From CAVXYG01 sp963706835 (GTDB taxonomy: Bacteria; Actinomycetota; Actinomycetes; S36-B12; GCA-2699445): DNA of 64,000 nt. The position numbers and the translations under genes are program-made. Below the pieces are notes generated by a model. That model did not search any database and was not told the origin of the DNA. It worked only from the letters and a program-made list of their open reading frames with translations. The stretch is from positions 1-64,000 of the forward strand of contig CAVPOB010000001.1 of NCBI GenBank assembly GCA_963706835.1, in the 5' to 3' direction. Of the stretch, positions 17,092-27,200 are shown one piece after another (position 1 is the stretch's first letter; every line of letters begins with the position of its first letter).

Positions 17092-17454
17092 GTCGTCCGG
17101 GGCGGTGGGCGGTACCGGACCTGATGCGCGCCCCCGCTGAGGCGTGCGCCGGTGCCGGGCGCCACTGCGGTCTGGGGCTCTGCGCCGGTCTCGGCTGCGG
17201 CGCGCTTGGTGCGCAGGGGTGCCGGGTGCGGGGTTTGCGCCCGCATGAGGGGACTGCACCCGGCGTGAGGGTGATCGGTGGCTCCTGCGGCCCGAATCAC
17301 CCGCCGGGGGTGCGAGCACGCGCAGCGGTGCGGAACCGGGCGCGGACAGGCGGCACAGACGGCCGGGACTGGCCGCCCAGGGCAGGACCCCCACGAGCCG
17401 ACGCGCGGCCAACCCGACGGTGCACCGGAATCGCGACGATCCGCATGCAGTCCC
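17092..17454. repeat. Convergent intergenic gap with a decayed copy of the palindromic element
   Basis: At 17222-17266 there is a degraded forward unit: GGGTGCGGGGTTTGCGCCCG, then ACTGCACCCGGCG about 15 bp on. Near 17306-17320 GGGGGTGCGAGCACGC resembles a damaged inverted unit. Spacing and sequence have drifted from the four good copies. The gap lies between two convergent gene ends, like copies B, C and D. Nothing else is recognisable. Confidence 0.5.
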
Positions 17455-18624
17455 TCAGTAGGGCAGGGTCCACGCAGCTGCCAGCCGCCTGCGCAGCACG
17501 CGCCGGGGCGTTGCCCTCAGCAGGGCGTTGCGGACCTCGGCTGCGGGGCCCGACCACTGCGCGACGCGGCCCGTTCGCCGGGCGGCCATGACTGTGGCGT
17601 TGGCGCGCGGGATCCGTTGCGCCTCGTACTCGCGCAGCGCTGCGGCCGTGGTCCCGAGCCGGCCCACCTGGGTCGCCAGGACCAGGGCGTCCTCGATGGC
17701 GTGGCAGGCGCCCTGACCGAGGTCCGGCGTCATCGGATGGGCGGCATCGCCCAGCAGGGTCACGCGTCCGGACCCCCAGGTGGACACCGGTGCCCGATCG
17801 GCGATGTCCGTGCGGAAGACCGCCTCGGGCGCGGTGCCCGCGATCGTCTCCCGAACCACCCCTGCGAAGTCCGCGAACATCGACATCACGGCTGCGTGCG
17901 CCCCCTGCGGATCCGACCCGCCGGCCGGCCCGGCGGCGACGGCGAACCAGTAGCAGCGGCCGGCGTCGATGGCGCAGCCGCCGAACCGGCGGGCCGGGCC
18001 CCAGAACTCGCCCGACCAGCCCGGGGGAAACGGCGACTGCTCCGTCACGCCCCGCCAGCAGAAGTAGCCGGCATACCGGGGAGCGGTGGCGCCCAGCAGC
18101 GCCGCGCGCACCCGCGAGTGCAATCCGTCCGCGCCGACGACGACGTCGGATGCGGCCGTGGTCCCGTCGGCGAAGCGCACCTCGACCGTGTCCGGGCCCG
18201 GCACGACGCCGACCACGGTGCGCCCGAACGCGACCGTCTCGGGCGGCAATGCGCCCATGAGCACGTTGTGGAGCGTGGCCCGGTGGATGCCCAGTGCCGG
18301 AGCGCCCAACGACTCCTGCAGTGCCGCGGCGTCGGCGGCATCCAGTGCGGCGAGCACGCGTCCGTCGCGCGTGCAGATCCGCACGCCCTGCAACGGCGCG
18401 GCCAAGGCGCGCACCGCCCCGCCGATGCCGAGTCGGTCGAGCGCGAGCACCGCGTTGGGCTGCATCGTCAAACCGGCGCCGGCCGGCCCGGGCCGCTCGG
18501 CTCGTTCGGCGACGGTGACGGTCATACCGGACCCGATCAGGCCCACCGCCGCAGCGAGCCCCCCGATCCCCGCTCCGACCACCAAGACCTGCGCCACGCT
18601 CGACAGCCTACGGCGAGGCTTCAT
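17455..18624 (-). CDS. FAD-dependent monooxygenase (PHBH-fold)
   Basis: A flavoprotein hydroxylase of 380-389 residues. The FAD-binding GxGxxG is at the N-terminus (VLVVGAGIGGLAAAVGLIGS), the middle DG motif is in DVVVGADGLHSRVRAAL, and the second FAD motif is VTLLGDAAHPMTPDLGQGAC. This is the zeaxanthin-epoxidase/salicylate-hydroxylase-like branch. The start may be ATG 18624 or GTG 18597, the latter just before the Rossmann strand. The substrate cannot be told; aromatic or polyketide-like compounds are usual. It stands alone on the minus strand, with no obvious pathway partner nearby. Confidence 0.9.
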   Translation of the reverse strand: MKPRRRLSSVAQVLVVGAGIGGLAAAVGLIGSGMTVTVAERAERPGPAGAGLTMQPNAVLALDRLGIGGAVRALAAPLQGVRICTRDGRVLAALDAADAAALQESLGAPALGIHRATLHNVLMGALPPETVAFGRTVVGVVPGPDTVEVRFADGTTAASDVVVGADGLHSRVRAALLGATAPRYAGYFCWRGVTEQSPFPPGWSGEFWGPARRFGGCAIDAGRCYWFAVAAGPAGGSDPQGAHAAVMSMFADFAGVVRETIAGTAPEAVFRTDIADRAPVSTWGSGRVTLLGDAAHPMTPDLGQGACHAIEDALVLATQVGRLGTTAAALREYEAQRIPRANATVMAARRTGRVAQWSGPAAEVRNALLRATPRRVLRRRLAAAWTLPY

Positions 18625-18982
18625 CCAGATCAGTCATCGAGGCGCGCCTCCTGCCGACCCCCAGCGCCGTGCGCGGACGCCGGTCGGGGCCCTTCCCATC
18701 GCCAGCACCGCGCGGTCGGACCGGGCGGCGGTGCGCAGTCGATCCGCGACGCAGGGCGCGGGTATATGGCACACGAGGACCTGCCACCCGGTGGGGCAGG
18801 CGGAGCGGGCGAGTGCGGCCGCTCGGCGCCGACCCAACTCCATGGCGGACGGATCCCGGGACGAGCGACCCTCGGGGGCGGACGGCGCTGCACGAGTCCC
18901 ATCGCCGCCGCGTCAACCGGCCCGGCACCGGGGGCGCCGCGCGCCGAGCCGGTGCCCCGACCGCAGTCCCGACCCGGCAGGC
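18625..18982. other. Gap without a supported gene
   Basis: 358 bp between two minus-strand genes. A 69-codon minus-strand frame from ATG 18843 contains the stretch ACPTGWQVLVCHIPAPCV, but it has no family signature and no clear ribosome binding site. I leave it uncalled. No repeat was noticed. Confidence 0.5.
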
Positions 18983-19669
18983 TCAGCCGTGCGTCGGCGG
19001 GTAGACGCTCAGCTCCGACTGCAGCACGTGGATGATGACGGCCGAGCCCAGCGTGCCCGGGATCGGCGCGCCGTCGATCGTGCCGCTCGCGGTGGCCGGC
19101 CGTTCCCAGCCCTTGGTGCTGGCGACCAGGTGCCAGCCGGGTCCGGATTCCACCAGCCGGTCCTTCATCATCGAGCGCGGACCGGTCGCGCTCCACGACG
19201 CGTCCAGCGCCGCCGACCCGGTGGTCTGGGTGTCGTTGACGTAGTCGGTCGTCGTCATGGGGATCGCCGCGGCCTGGACCACCGCCCGGCGCGCCTGGGT
19301 GTCGATCGCGACCGTCGCATCGGACGTCCCGCCGAAACTCTCAAGGAGTGGCCGCATGGCCAACTCCCCGCCGAGGTCCACCACCTCGTAGTGGAACCGC
19401 TGCAGCACCACGCGCGGCTCCCGGTCCCGCAGCCGCCCGTCCGGCCAGCGCTCGGACGTCGCGGCGTCGCTGGCGATGATCACGGTGTCGTCGCAGACCA
19501 GGCCGGCCTGCCACTGCGGGCACGTGGTCCAACCGGCGATGGCGACCTCGCCGTGGAAGGTCACCCGGAACACGGCCGCACCGTTGCCGTCGGCGCGGGC
19601 GACCCCCGGAGCAGCGGCGAGCACCACCACCGTGAGCAGGATCCCGATCAGTCCCTTCGACGAGCGCAT
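18983..19669 (-). CDS. Secreted protein of unknown function
   Basis: 228 residues with a clear Sec signal peptide (MRSSKGLIGILLTVVVLAAA, cleavage probably after VARA near residue 26). The mature part is beta-rich and polar (VFRVTFHGEVAIAGWTTCPQ; VVLQRFHYEVVDLGGELAMR) and has two cysteines about 12 residues apart that could pair. The end (GSAVIIHVLQSELSVYPPTH) has a short hydrophobic strand but no anchor. I do not recognise a domain. ATG 19669 follows GGGAGGG. It is monocistronic as far as can be seen. Confidence 0.75.
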   Translation of the reverse strand: MRSSKGLIGILLTVVVLAAAPGVARADGNGAAVFRVTFHGEVAIAGWTTCPQWQAGLVCDDTVIIASDAATSERWPDGRLRDREPRVVLQRFHYEVVDLGGELAMRPLLESFGGTSDATVAIDTQARRAVVQAAAIPMTTTDYVNDTQTTGSAALDASWSATGPRSMMKDRLVESGPGWHLVASTKGWERPATASGTIDGAPIPGTLGSAVIIHVLQSELSVYPPTHG

Positions 19670-20004
19670 GGCACCCTCCCGACCTCGATGGCTTGAGTCG
19701 GACGCTACGCCCGGCGCCCTTGCCCGGTAAGGGCATGTCGACCCTCATCAGGCCCCCTCGACCGGACGACGGCGAGCTGGCGCGCTCATGTGCGCCGACC
19801 GGCCGGTCCGTTCGTCCGGCGATGGCTGGGCCGCGATTCGAGCGAACCCGGGGCTCGGCAACCCTGCCCCTTCCGGAGGCCGGTGAGAGGGGGCACCACC
19901 GAGCACGCCGCGAGTCCCCGCCGCGGACCGGCGAGCCGTGTCACAGTCGCGGCCGTGGATGTCTCTCACCTCATGACGGCAGATGCCCTCGAGAGGAGCA
20001 CGGC
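19670..20004. other. Divergent promoter region; no gene seen
   Basis: 335 bp between the secreted protein (minus) and the monooxygenase-sigma pair (plus). It must hold both promoters. GAGAGGAGC just before 20005 is the Shine-Dalgarno sequence of the monooxygenase. No repeat or gene remnant was recognised. Confidence 0.5.
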
Positions 20005-20313
20005 ATGTACATGGAGATGGTGACGATGACGGTCCGCCCGGAGAACGCCGAGGCGTTCCTCGACCGGCGCGATGCGGCCATGGCGGCGATCCGGGAGCGC
20101 TTCTCGGACCTGCAGCGGGCCACCCTGGTCCGCGTGGACGAGCAGCGATGGGTCGACTGGGTGGAGTGGGCCTCGGCCGAGCAGGCGCACGCCGCGGCGG
20201 AGCAGGCGCCGGCGATCGCGGCGGTGGCGCAGTGGTTCGCGCTGATCGATGCGGTGCAGGACATGCGTCACGGCACGGTGGCCCACCGCTTCGCCCCGGA
20301 CCGCGCGGAGTGA
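20005..20313 (+). CDS. Small antibiotic-biosynthesis-monooxygenase-like (ABM fold) protein
   Basis: 102 residues, ATG 20005 behind GAGAGGAGC. It has the alternating pattern of a dimeric alpha/beta barrel (MVTMTVRPENAEAFLDRRDA; LVRVDEQRWVDWVEWASAEQ; VAQWFALIDAVQ). Proteins of this kind act as small monooxygenases or as sensors of reactive compounds. Its stop is 2 bp before a sigma factor gene, so the two are almost certainly co-transcribed. It may be the co-acting or sensing partner of that sigma factor; this is inference. Confidence 0.7.
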   Translation: MYMEMVTMTVRPENAEAFLDRRDAAMAAIRERFSDLQRATLVRVDEQRWVDWVEWASAEQAHAAAEQAPAIAAVAQWFALIDAVQDMRHGTVAHRFAPDRAE

Positions 20314-20315
20314 CG

Positions 20316-21173
20316 ATGATGGACATGGACGACGAGACGAGTCTGGAGGAGCACGCCCGGCGGGCTGCCGACGGCGACCCCGGGTCGCTGGAGGCGGTCT
20401 GCCGAGGCGTGCAGGACCTGGTCTACCGGTTGGCGCTCCGGTTCTTCTCCGAGCCGGCCGATGCCGAGGACGCCACCCAGGAGATCCTGGTGAAGGTCGT
20501 CACCCACATCGGGCAGTTCGACGGCCGGTCGAAGCTGACCACGTGGGTGTACACGATCGCCTCGCGGCACCTGATGCGCGCCAAACGCGGACGCGTGGAG
20601 GGCACCGTGGCCAGCGCTCAGGCCTTCGGCGACTGGCTAGATCAGCACCTGCAGCCCGAGCCGGACGTCGTCGATGAGGTGGCCTACCGGCAGCTGTGCG
20701 GGGACGTGCGCATCTCCTGCACCTACGGGATGCTGCAGTGCCTGTCCCGCGAGCAGCGCATCACCTACCTGCTCGGCGATCTGATCGGCCTGACCGACGC
20801 CGATGGCGCAGAGGCGCTTGACATCGGCCGGGCCGCCTACCGCAAGCGGCTGCAGCGTGCCCGGGACACCATGCGCAGCGTGATCGCGAACCGGTGCGGG
20901 CTGGTCAGCGCGGCCAACCCGTGCCGGTGCGGGGGAATCATCGCCGCGAGCATCGATCACGGCCTGCTCGACCCGGCGCGACCAACCTGGGCCGGCCACC
21001 CCCGCGTCGACCCGGGGCCCATCCCCTCAGGCGTGCTCGAGGAGGCCGCCAGCCAGCTCGATGCCGTGGAGCAGATCGCCGAAATCTACCGCACCGACCC
21101 GCAGTGGCTGACCCCGCCGCGCATCATCGAGCAGCTCGCCGACATGGCGCCCGCGCTGTTCGGCAAGGGCTGA
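20316..21173 (+). CDS. RNA polymerase sigma factor, ECF type with C-terminal extension
   Basis: 285 residues from ATG 20316. Sigma region 2 is at about 25-95 (LALRFFSEPADAEDATQEIL; LTTWVYTIASRHLMRAKRGR) and region 4 at about 125-190 (GMLQCLSREQRITYLLGDLI; RAAYRKRLQRARDTMRSVIA). After region 4 there is an extension of about 95 residues starting with NPCRCGG, a short Cys cluster known from some ECF groups, and then a helical tail. No anti-sigma gene is adjacent; instead the ABM-fold gene precedes it, which may set its activity. Confidence 0.85.
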   Translation: MMDMDDETSLEEHARRAADGDPGSLEAVCRGVQDLVYRLALRFFSEPADAEDATQEILVKVVTHIGQFDGRSKLTTWVYTIASRHLMRAKRGRVEGTVASAQAFGDWLDQHLQPEPDVVDEVAYRQLCGDVRISCTYGMLQCLSREQRITYLLGDLIGLTDADGAEALDIGRAAYRKRLQRARDTMRSVIANRCGLVSAANPCRCGGIIAASIDHGLLDPARPTWAGHPRVDPGPIPSGVLEEAASQLDAVEQIAEIYRTDPQWLTPPRIIEQLADMAPALFGKG

Positions 21174-21340
21174 CGCAAGCCGTTTCCCTCACTGGACGGC
21201 GCAGCAGTTGCGCTTCGGAGCGTCGCCGCGGCCTTCATCACCGCAACTTGTGGACACCTCCGACGTGGTCGCCTAGCCTGACGGCATCCGCCACCCGGAG
21301 GGACCTGCCCCGCCGGCTGAACCGGCGGCCGGAGGTTCGC

Positions 21341-22783
21341 ATGTCGGCAAGATCGCTTCGTCGTCCGTTGGCCCTGACGCTGGCAACGGCTGGCATCGCC
21401 GCCGCTGCTCTGGGCGGTGGGACCGCAGCCGTGGCCGCACCCGGCCAGCCGGGCGCGCCCCGCTACACCGAGGGGGCCGATGGGGTCGGCGACTCGTACT
21501 TCCCGTTGACCGGCAACGGCGGCATCGACGTGGTCCACTACGACCTCGATCTGGACTACACGCCACCGGCTCCCGGCGCGCCGCTGGAGGGCGACCTGGC
21601 GGGGGTTGCAACGATCGATCTCATCGCCACGCAGGACCTCGACCGCTTCAACCTCGACCTGCGCGATCTGACCGCATCCGAGGTGCTGGTCAACGGCAAG
21701 CCGGTGGCGTTCGACCAGGTCGCCAACGAACTGCGCATCACGCCGCGGCCGAAGCTCAAGGCGGGACAGGCCGCCGAGTTGGTCATCAACTACGGCGGCA
21801 CGACGACGCGGCCCACCGACGTCGAGGGCACCCTCTACGGCTGGGTGACCACGGCCGATGGCGCGATGGTCGTCAACGAGCCCGATGGCGCCCCGACATG
21901 GTTCCCGGTGAACGATCACCCGTCGGACAAGGCGACGTACAGCTACGAGATCACGGTGCCGGAGGGACTGGTCGCCGTCGCGAACGGCCTGCCGCCGGGA
22001 CCGCCGCAGACCGCTGATGGGCGCACCACCTGGCGGTGGGACGCTCCGGATCCGATGGCCGCCTACCTCGCGACTGCGACCATCGGCGACTTCGAGCTGT
22101 CGACGTATGTCGCCGACAACGGCGTCCCGATCATCGATGCGATCGACCCGGCGCTGCCGCCGTCGGCCTCCGAGTCGTTGGCCTACACCAACGAGATGAT
22201 GACGTTCTTCGAGGAGCGCTACGGCCAGTACCCGTTCAACTCCTACGGCGCGATCGTGGACGACGACAGCGTGGGCTACGCCCTGGAGACCCAGACCCGC
22301 TCGTTCTTCTCGCGTGTGGCCCGCGAGGGCACGGTGGCGCACGAGCTGGGCCATCAGTGGATGGGCAACCACGTCAGCCCGGACCGCTGGTCGGACATCT
22401 GGCTCAACGAGGGCTGGGCCAGCTACTCGACGTGGCTGTGGTACGACCACCGGGGGATCGCGACGACCGCGGAATCCTTCGACGAGATCATGGCGATCCC
22501 TGCCGAGGATGAGTTCTGGACGGTGGTCGTGCGCGACCCGGGCCCGCTGGGCCTGTTCAGCGACGCGGTCTACGACCGGGGTGCGGCCACCATGTATGCC
22601 CTGAACGACAAGATCGGCGACGATGCGTTCTTCGCCCTGGCCAAGGCTTGGGTGGAGCGCTTCGGGGGCGGCACCGCCACGACGGACGACTTCATCGCGC
22701 TGTCGGAGGAGATCTCGGGTCAGCAGCTCGACGACTTCTTCGAGGTCTGGATCGAGACCCCGTCCAAGCCGGTCACCTGGTAG
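21341..22783 (+). CDS. Secreted M1 family zinc metallopeptidase
   Basis: 480 residues, ATG 21341 with GGAGG 5 bp upstream. The signal peptide is about 1-36 (RPLALTLATAGIAAAALGGG, ending AVAAPG). An N-terminal beta domain is followed by the catalytic domain. The zinc site is HELGHQW with the third ligand Glu in IWLNEGWASY, 18 residues on. The exopeptidase position reads GYALETQ in place of GAMEN, as is common in secreted actinobacterial members. The late-M1 helical domain is absent, so the protein is the short form. It probably acts as an extracellular aminopeptidase for nutrient peptides. Confidence 0.92.
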   Translation: MSARSLRRPLALTLATAGIAAAALGGGTAAVAAPGQPGAPRYTEGADGVGDSYFPLTGNGGIDVVHYDLDLDYTPPAPGAPLEGDLAGVATIDLIATQDLDRFNLDLRDLTASEVLVNGKPVAFDQVANELRITPRPKLKAGQAAELVINYGGTTTRPTDVEGTLYGWVTTADGAMVVNEPDGAPTWFPVNDHPSDKATYSYEITVPEGLVAVANGLPPGPPQTADGRTTWRWDAPDPMAAYLATATIGDFELSTYVADNGVPIIDAIDPALPPSASESLAYTNEMMTFFEERYGQYPFNSYGAIVDDDSVGYALETQTRSFFSRVAREGTVAHELGHQWMGNHVSPDRWSDIWLNEGWASYSTWLWYDHRGIATTAESFDEIMAIPAEDEFWTVVVRDPGPLGLFSDAVYDRGAATMYALNDKIGDDAFFALAKAWVERFGGGTATTDDFIALSEEISGQQLDDFFEVWIETPSKPVTW

Positions 22784-23035
22784 CAGGGTCCGGTCAGCCC
22801 GACGCTGTGCGAGCCGATGCTCGGCCGCCCGGTCACCCAGTCCGCATCGGGACGACCGGGCCCGCCTGGGACGACCGGGCCCGCGCCGTCGCGGTCGAGG
22901 CGTCCCGGCAAGTAGCCGAGGCGGCCCCGGCCTGCCGTGACCGCCCTCGGCTGTCGGCCGCCCTGCGTCGTTCGCATCGCTGGCGCCCGGGGAGTCTGGC
23001 GTGCGGGACCCGGCCCGACCCCGCATCCTGGGCCG
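22784..23035. other. Short gap downstream of the peptidase
   Basis: 250 bp containing two near-identical stretches around 22852-22885 (GGGACGACCGGGCCCGC, then the same words again after CTG), a local direct repeat. No gene is recognised. The region from here to 23538 carries only relics. Confidence 0.4.
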
Positions 23036-23252
23036 ATGACCACGGCACTGACAGCGATCGCTGCGCCGGTGCGCGAGGTGCTGTCCGGCCGCCGCGATGG
23101 CCGCTCCGAGGTCGCCCGCGCAATCGCCCACCCGAAGGGCGAGCCGGGCTGGTTCACCTCCCCAGTCCGACATCTGGCGGGTGCACGGATCAGTCGCGAC
23201 GTTCGTCGGCGGGATCCGCTCGCTGCTGCTGCAGACCACGCACCCGCTCGCG
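23036..23252 (+). pseudogene. Relic of an oxygenase MpaB-family (DUF2236) gene
   Basis: About 70 codons. The first frame from ATG 23036 gives a start typical of the family (VREVLSGRRDGRSEVARAIA, then KGEPGWF). After a frameshift near 23160 the next frame gives SDIWRVHGSVATFVGGIRSL followed by LLQTTHPLA, the conserved first block of DUF2236/MpaB proteins, whose His is a haem ligand. The remaining two thirds of the usual 270-300 residues are absent. From 23253 to 23538 no further homology is seen. It is a clear non-functional fragment. Confidence 0.75.
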
Positions 23253-23538
23253 GAGGACACTTCTGTGCCCGTGCCGGGGGACACCAGCAGTGGCGAGCAG
23301 ACCCTCGACCGTCGCAGACCGGTGGCCGAGCCTCGATGCACTACCCGGCTCCGCGGAGACAGCCGTGCGGCCAGGGATCAGTCCCGCGATCCCGACCTCC
23401 CGCGTGAGTCCGCTACCGAACTGCCCCAGGCCGCGCCCGACCACTACGGCGACCGAAACTCCTTCCTGGGCCGGGGCGCCCGGGCCCGCCGTTCCCTGGT
23501 GCCCCACACGAACCTCTCGGGTTGCCCTGCCTGGCGCC

Positions 23539-23905
23539 TCAGGGCGTGTGGTCGCTGCTGCAGGGGGTGAGCGGTTCGATGCCGGTGAGGATGCGGAATC
23601 CCTCGGCGAGGATGGCGCAGTCGGGTGCCCCTACCGACTGCGAGGTTCCGGGGATGCCCTGCAGCCCGTATGCCAGCGTCTCGGCGGCCCACTCCACACC
23701 GCGGTCGGCCCAGGGTTCTGACTTATCGTTCCAGTGGTTGACGCCCGCCGAGTCCATGAACCCTTGCCGGACCTCCTCGTCGGTGTGGTTCACCAGCCAG
23801 GCGTGGCCGAGTTCGTGCAGCAGCAGGTGCCCTCGGGACGGCAGATAGGCCGGCTCATCCGGCCCGTCGTCGGCGTCCTGCTCGGGCGGTTCCCCGATCC
23901 TTACC
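23539..23905 (-). pseudogene. Truncated copy of the HExxH lipoprotein gene
   Basis: The minus strand from about 23905 reads RIGEPPEQDADDG, LPSRGHLLLHELGHAWLVNH, NHWNDKSEPWADRGVEWAAE and ILAEGFRILTGIEPLTPCSS, ending at 23539. This matches the last 120 residues of the intact protein encoded at 28255-29799 at roughly 80-85% identity, including the HELGH metal motif and the terminal Cys. The first 390 codons are missing and there is no start or signal peptide. The short flank just past the stop is also similar between the two loci, so a DNA segment was duplicated, not only the coding part. Confidence 0.85.
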
Positions 23906-24285
23906 CTCGCGCTGCGGCGACGGGCTCAGCATGCTCTGCGGGGCGCGGGGCCGCGGCGCATCGGGGTGCACCCTCGGTGGATCAGACAGCGGCCATCGGC
24001 AACATCTCGCGGGGTCGCAGACAGCTGGACCACCGGACGGGCTGCATCAGGGTGGCCCCCCTGCATCGGCTGGTCCGGGCGAAGGCCGAGGCAGTCGCGC
24101 GGTGCCACACGGCTCAAGGTCCCCCACTCCACGGCCCGTCGCCAGCCGCCGGCAAGCCGCAGTGCTGATCCTGCTGCACCGCCGGCCGCGATCCCTGCAG
24201 ATTCGTGCCCTTCGCCTCTGGCCGGGCAGGTGCGAGATCGGGATGGTGGCACCATCGGACGTGCGTCGCGAGGGTGGTGGTTGCG
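23906..24285. other. Gap without a supported gene
   Basis: 380 bp between the truncated lipoprotein copy and the RCC1-repeat gene. The promoter of the latter should lie here. No conserved protein segment or repeat was recognised in any frame. Confidence 0.45.
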
Positions 24286-27200
24286 ATGGAGCGGTCGCGG
24301 TGGTTGCCGGGGGGTTTCGCGGTGCTGGCGCTGGTGGCCGGTCTGCTGGTGGGTGTGCCGGGGGGTGCGCCGGCGGCCGTGGTCGCGGCGGCGCCGGAGG
24401 TGATGTCGTTCACGCCGTTCCGGGCGGCGGACACCCGGGACGGAACCGGGGTTCCGGTCGGCGTGGTGCCGGCGCGGGGCACGTTGGAGGTGCCGGTGGC
24501 CGGGAAGTTGGGGGTGCCGCAGGACGCGGTGGCGGTCGTGCTGTCCGTAGCGGCGGTGACCCCGTCGGCCGGGGGGCACCTGACGGTGTGGCCGTGCGGG
24601 CAGGCCCGGCCGACGGCGTCGGTGCTGAACTACCCGGCCGGGCGGACGGTGGCGAACATGGCGCTGACCCGGCCCGGCACCGGTGGGAGGGTGTGCGTCT
24701 ACACCCACGCCACCACGCACCTGATCGCGGACGTGGCCGGGTACTGGCCGCAGGGCTCGGCGTTCGCCGGGCTGGTGCCGGTGCGGGCGGCGGACACCCG
24801 GATCGGGACCGGGGTGCCGGCGGGGGTGGTCCCGGCGCGGGGGACCCTGGAGGTGCCGGTAGCCGGGAAGTACGGGGTGCCGGCGGACGCGGCGGCGGTG
24901 GCGGTGAACGTGGCCGCGGTGACCCCGTCGGCCGGGGGGCATCTGACGGTGTGGCCGTGCGGGTCGGCCCGGCCGACGGCGTCGAATGTGAACTATGTGG
25001 CCGGGGAGACCACCGCGGACGCGGTGGTCGTCAAGCCGGGCGTCGGGGGGCGGGTATGCGTCTACACCCATGCCGCGACCCATCTGATCGCCGACGTGGC
25101 CGGGTACCTGGCGGCGGGGTCGGCGTTCGGCGCGATGGTGCCGGTGCGGGCCGCGGACACCCGGTACGGCACCGGGGTGCCCGCCGGGGTCGTTCCGGCC
25201 CGGGGCACCCTCACGGTGCCGATCGCGGGCCGCCTCGGGGTACCGGCGGGCGCGGGGGCGGTGTCGGTGACGGTGACCGCGGTCACCCCGTCCGGGGGCG
25301 GGCACCTGACCGTGTACCCGTGCGGGGACCCGCGGCCGACCGCGTCCAACGTCAACTACGTGACCGGCCGCACCATGGCCGCGGCGGCGGTGGTCCGGCT
25401 CGGCGAGGGCGGCAAGCTGTGCGTGTACACCCACGCCGCCACCCACCTCATCGTCGACGTCAACGGCCACTACGACACCGCGGCGATCGGGTCGGGGGCC
25501 TGGCAGGTCGATCGCACGTGCGCGCTCCTGCCCGGCGGCTACATCAAGTGCTGGGGGTACCAGTTCGGGTCGACGGCCAAGACGCTGTCAGGGATTGCCG
25601 GGGCCACCGCGATCAGCGGCAACTGCGCGATCGTTGCCGGCGGGGTCAAGTGCTGGGATGCGGCCATGTACCCCCAGGTGCTCATCAGCACGGTCGCCGG
25701 GGTGGCAGGCGCGACGGCGGTAGCCGTCACGGGCTCCCACAGCTGCGCGGTCGCCGCGGGTGGATCCGTGTGGTGCTGGGGCTGGAACGATGCCGGCCAG
25801 CTCGGCGACGGCACGCTGCGCGACAGTTTCGGTGCCGCCGTGCGGGTCGCCGGGATCAGCGGGGCGACCGCGGTCGCGACGGCTGGGACGGGGAGGTTCG
25901 AGGAGGACATCTCGCCCGGGCACAGCTGCGCGGTCCTGTCGACCGGCGCGGTGAAGTGCTGGGGATGGAACCGCGACGGCCAGCTGGGCGACGGCACCGC
26001 CACCGACAGCCTCCTGCCGGTGTCGGTGGTCGGCCTCGGTCCCGCCAACCCTGCGAAGGCCTTGGCGGCGACCCTGTACGGGTCGTGCGCCCTGCTGGTC
26101 GATGGCGACGTCCAGTGCTGGGGCGACGGGGCCACCGCGCCGGCCACGGTCGCCGGGATCGCCGGCGCGTCCCGTATCAGCGCCAGCGCCCATTGGTTCG
26201 ACCGCTACAGCTTCTTCGACGCAAGTCATCTCTGCGCGTTGGTGACCGGGGGTCAGGTCACATGCCGGGGGGCCAACCTGTCCGGCGAGGTCGGCGATGG
26301 CACCACCGTTGCCCGTTACGCGCCGGTCACGGTGGCTGGTCTTGTGGGGGCGGTGGGTGTCACGGCCGCTGAGGGTGTGTCGTGCGCGCTGCTGCCCACA
26401 ACGGCTGTCTACTGCTGGGGCGCCCCTGTCCGTATCGGCGCGACCGAGGCGACCACGGTGCGGCCCCGCGCCATAGCGGTGGTCGGCCTGACCGGTGCAT
26501 CGACCGTGGCGGCAGGGGGTGCCCACAATTGCGCTCTGGTCTCGGGGGCGGTGCGGTGCTGGGGAAGCAACTCCGAGAGCGCCGTCGGATCCGGGGGATG
26601 GCCGCCGGGCGATGGCACCTTCCAGCCCTTGACCGTCGTCTCGTCGGGCGCGGTGTCGCTGGACGCGGGGCGCGCGCACTCCTGCATCGCTACTGGTGCC
26701 GGCCGAGTGCTCTGCTGGGGCAACGATGTGGTCGTGGCCCCCTTCGACGGCGGGGTGTTCAGCTTCGTCACCCCGTACCTGCTGCCCGGCATCTCGGGGG
26801 CGACGGCGGTCGCCGCCTTCGACGGAGAGGTTGGTCCAGTGTGCTACCTGACCGCCACTGGCGCGGTGCGGTGCACAGCGTGGGAGACCGATCCGGGCGC
26901 CACCGTGCTGGCCTCGGGCGCGACCGCCATCGCGGCAGGCGGGGACAGTGCTTGCGCTCGGATGGCCGATGCCACGGTGCGCTGCTGGGGACACGATCTC
27001 GTGGTCGGCAACCCCGGCCTGTCGGGCGTGGCCTCGGTGTCGGTGGGCCTGGCGCACCGCTGCGTGGTGCTGGCCGGGGGCGGGGTGCGGTGCTGGGGGT
27101 CCAACTACTCCGGCCAGCTCGGCGACGGCACCCGAACCGACCGCGCGGCGCCGGTTGCGGTCTCGGGGATCACCACGGCGAAGACCGTCTCGGCCGGAGC

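Noticed and set aside
21086..23341. Minus-strand open frame of about 750 codons opposite the M1 peptidase
   Set aside because: Antisense to a gene with an intact HExxH zinc site and signal peptide; no domain of its own.
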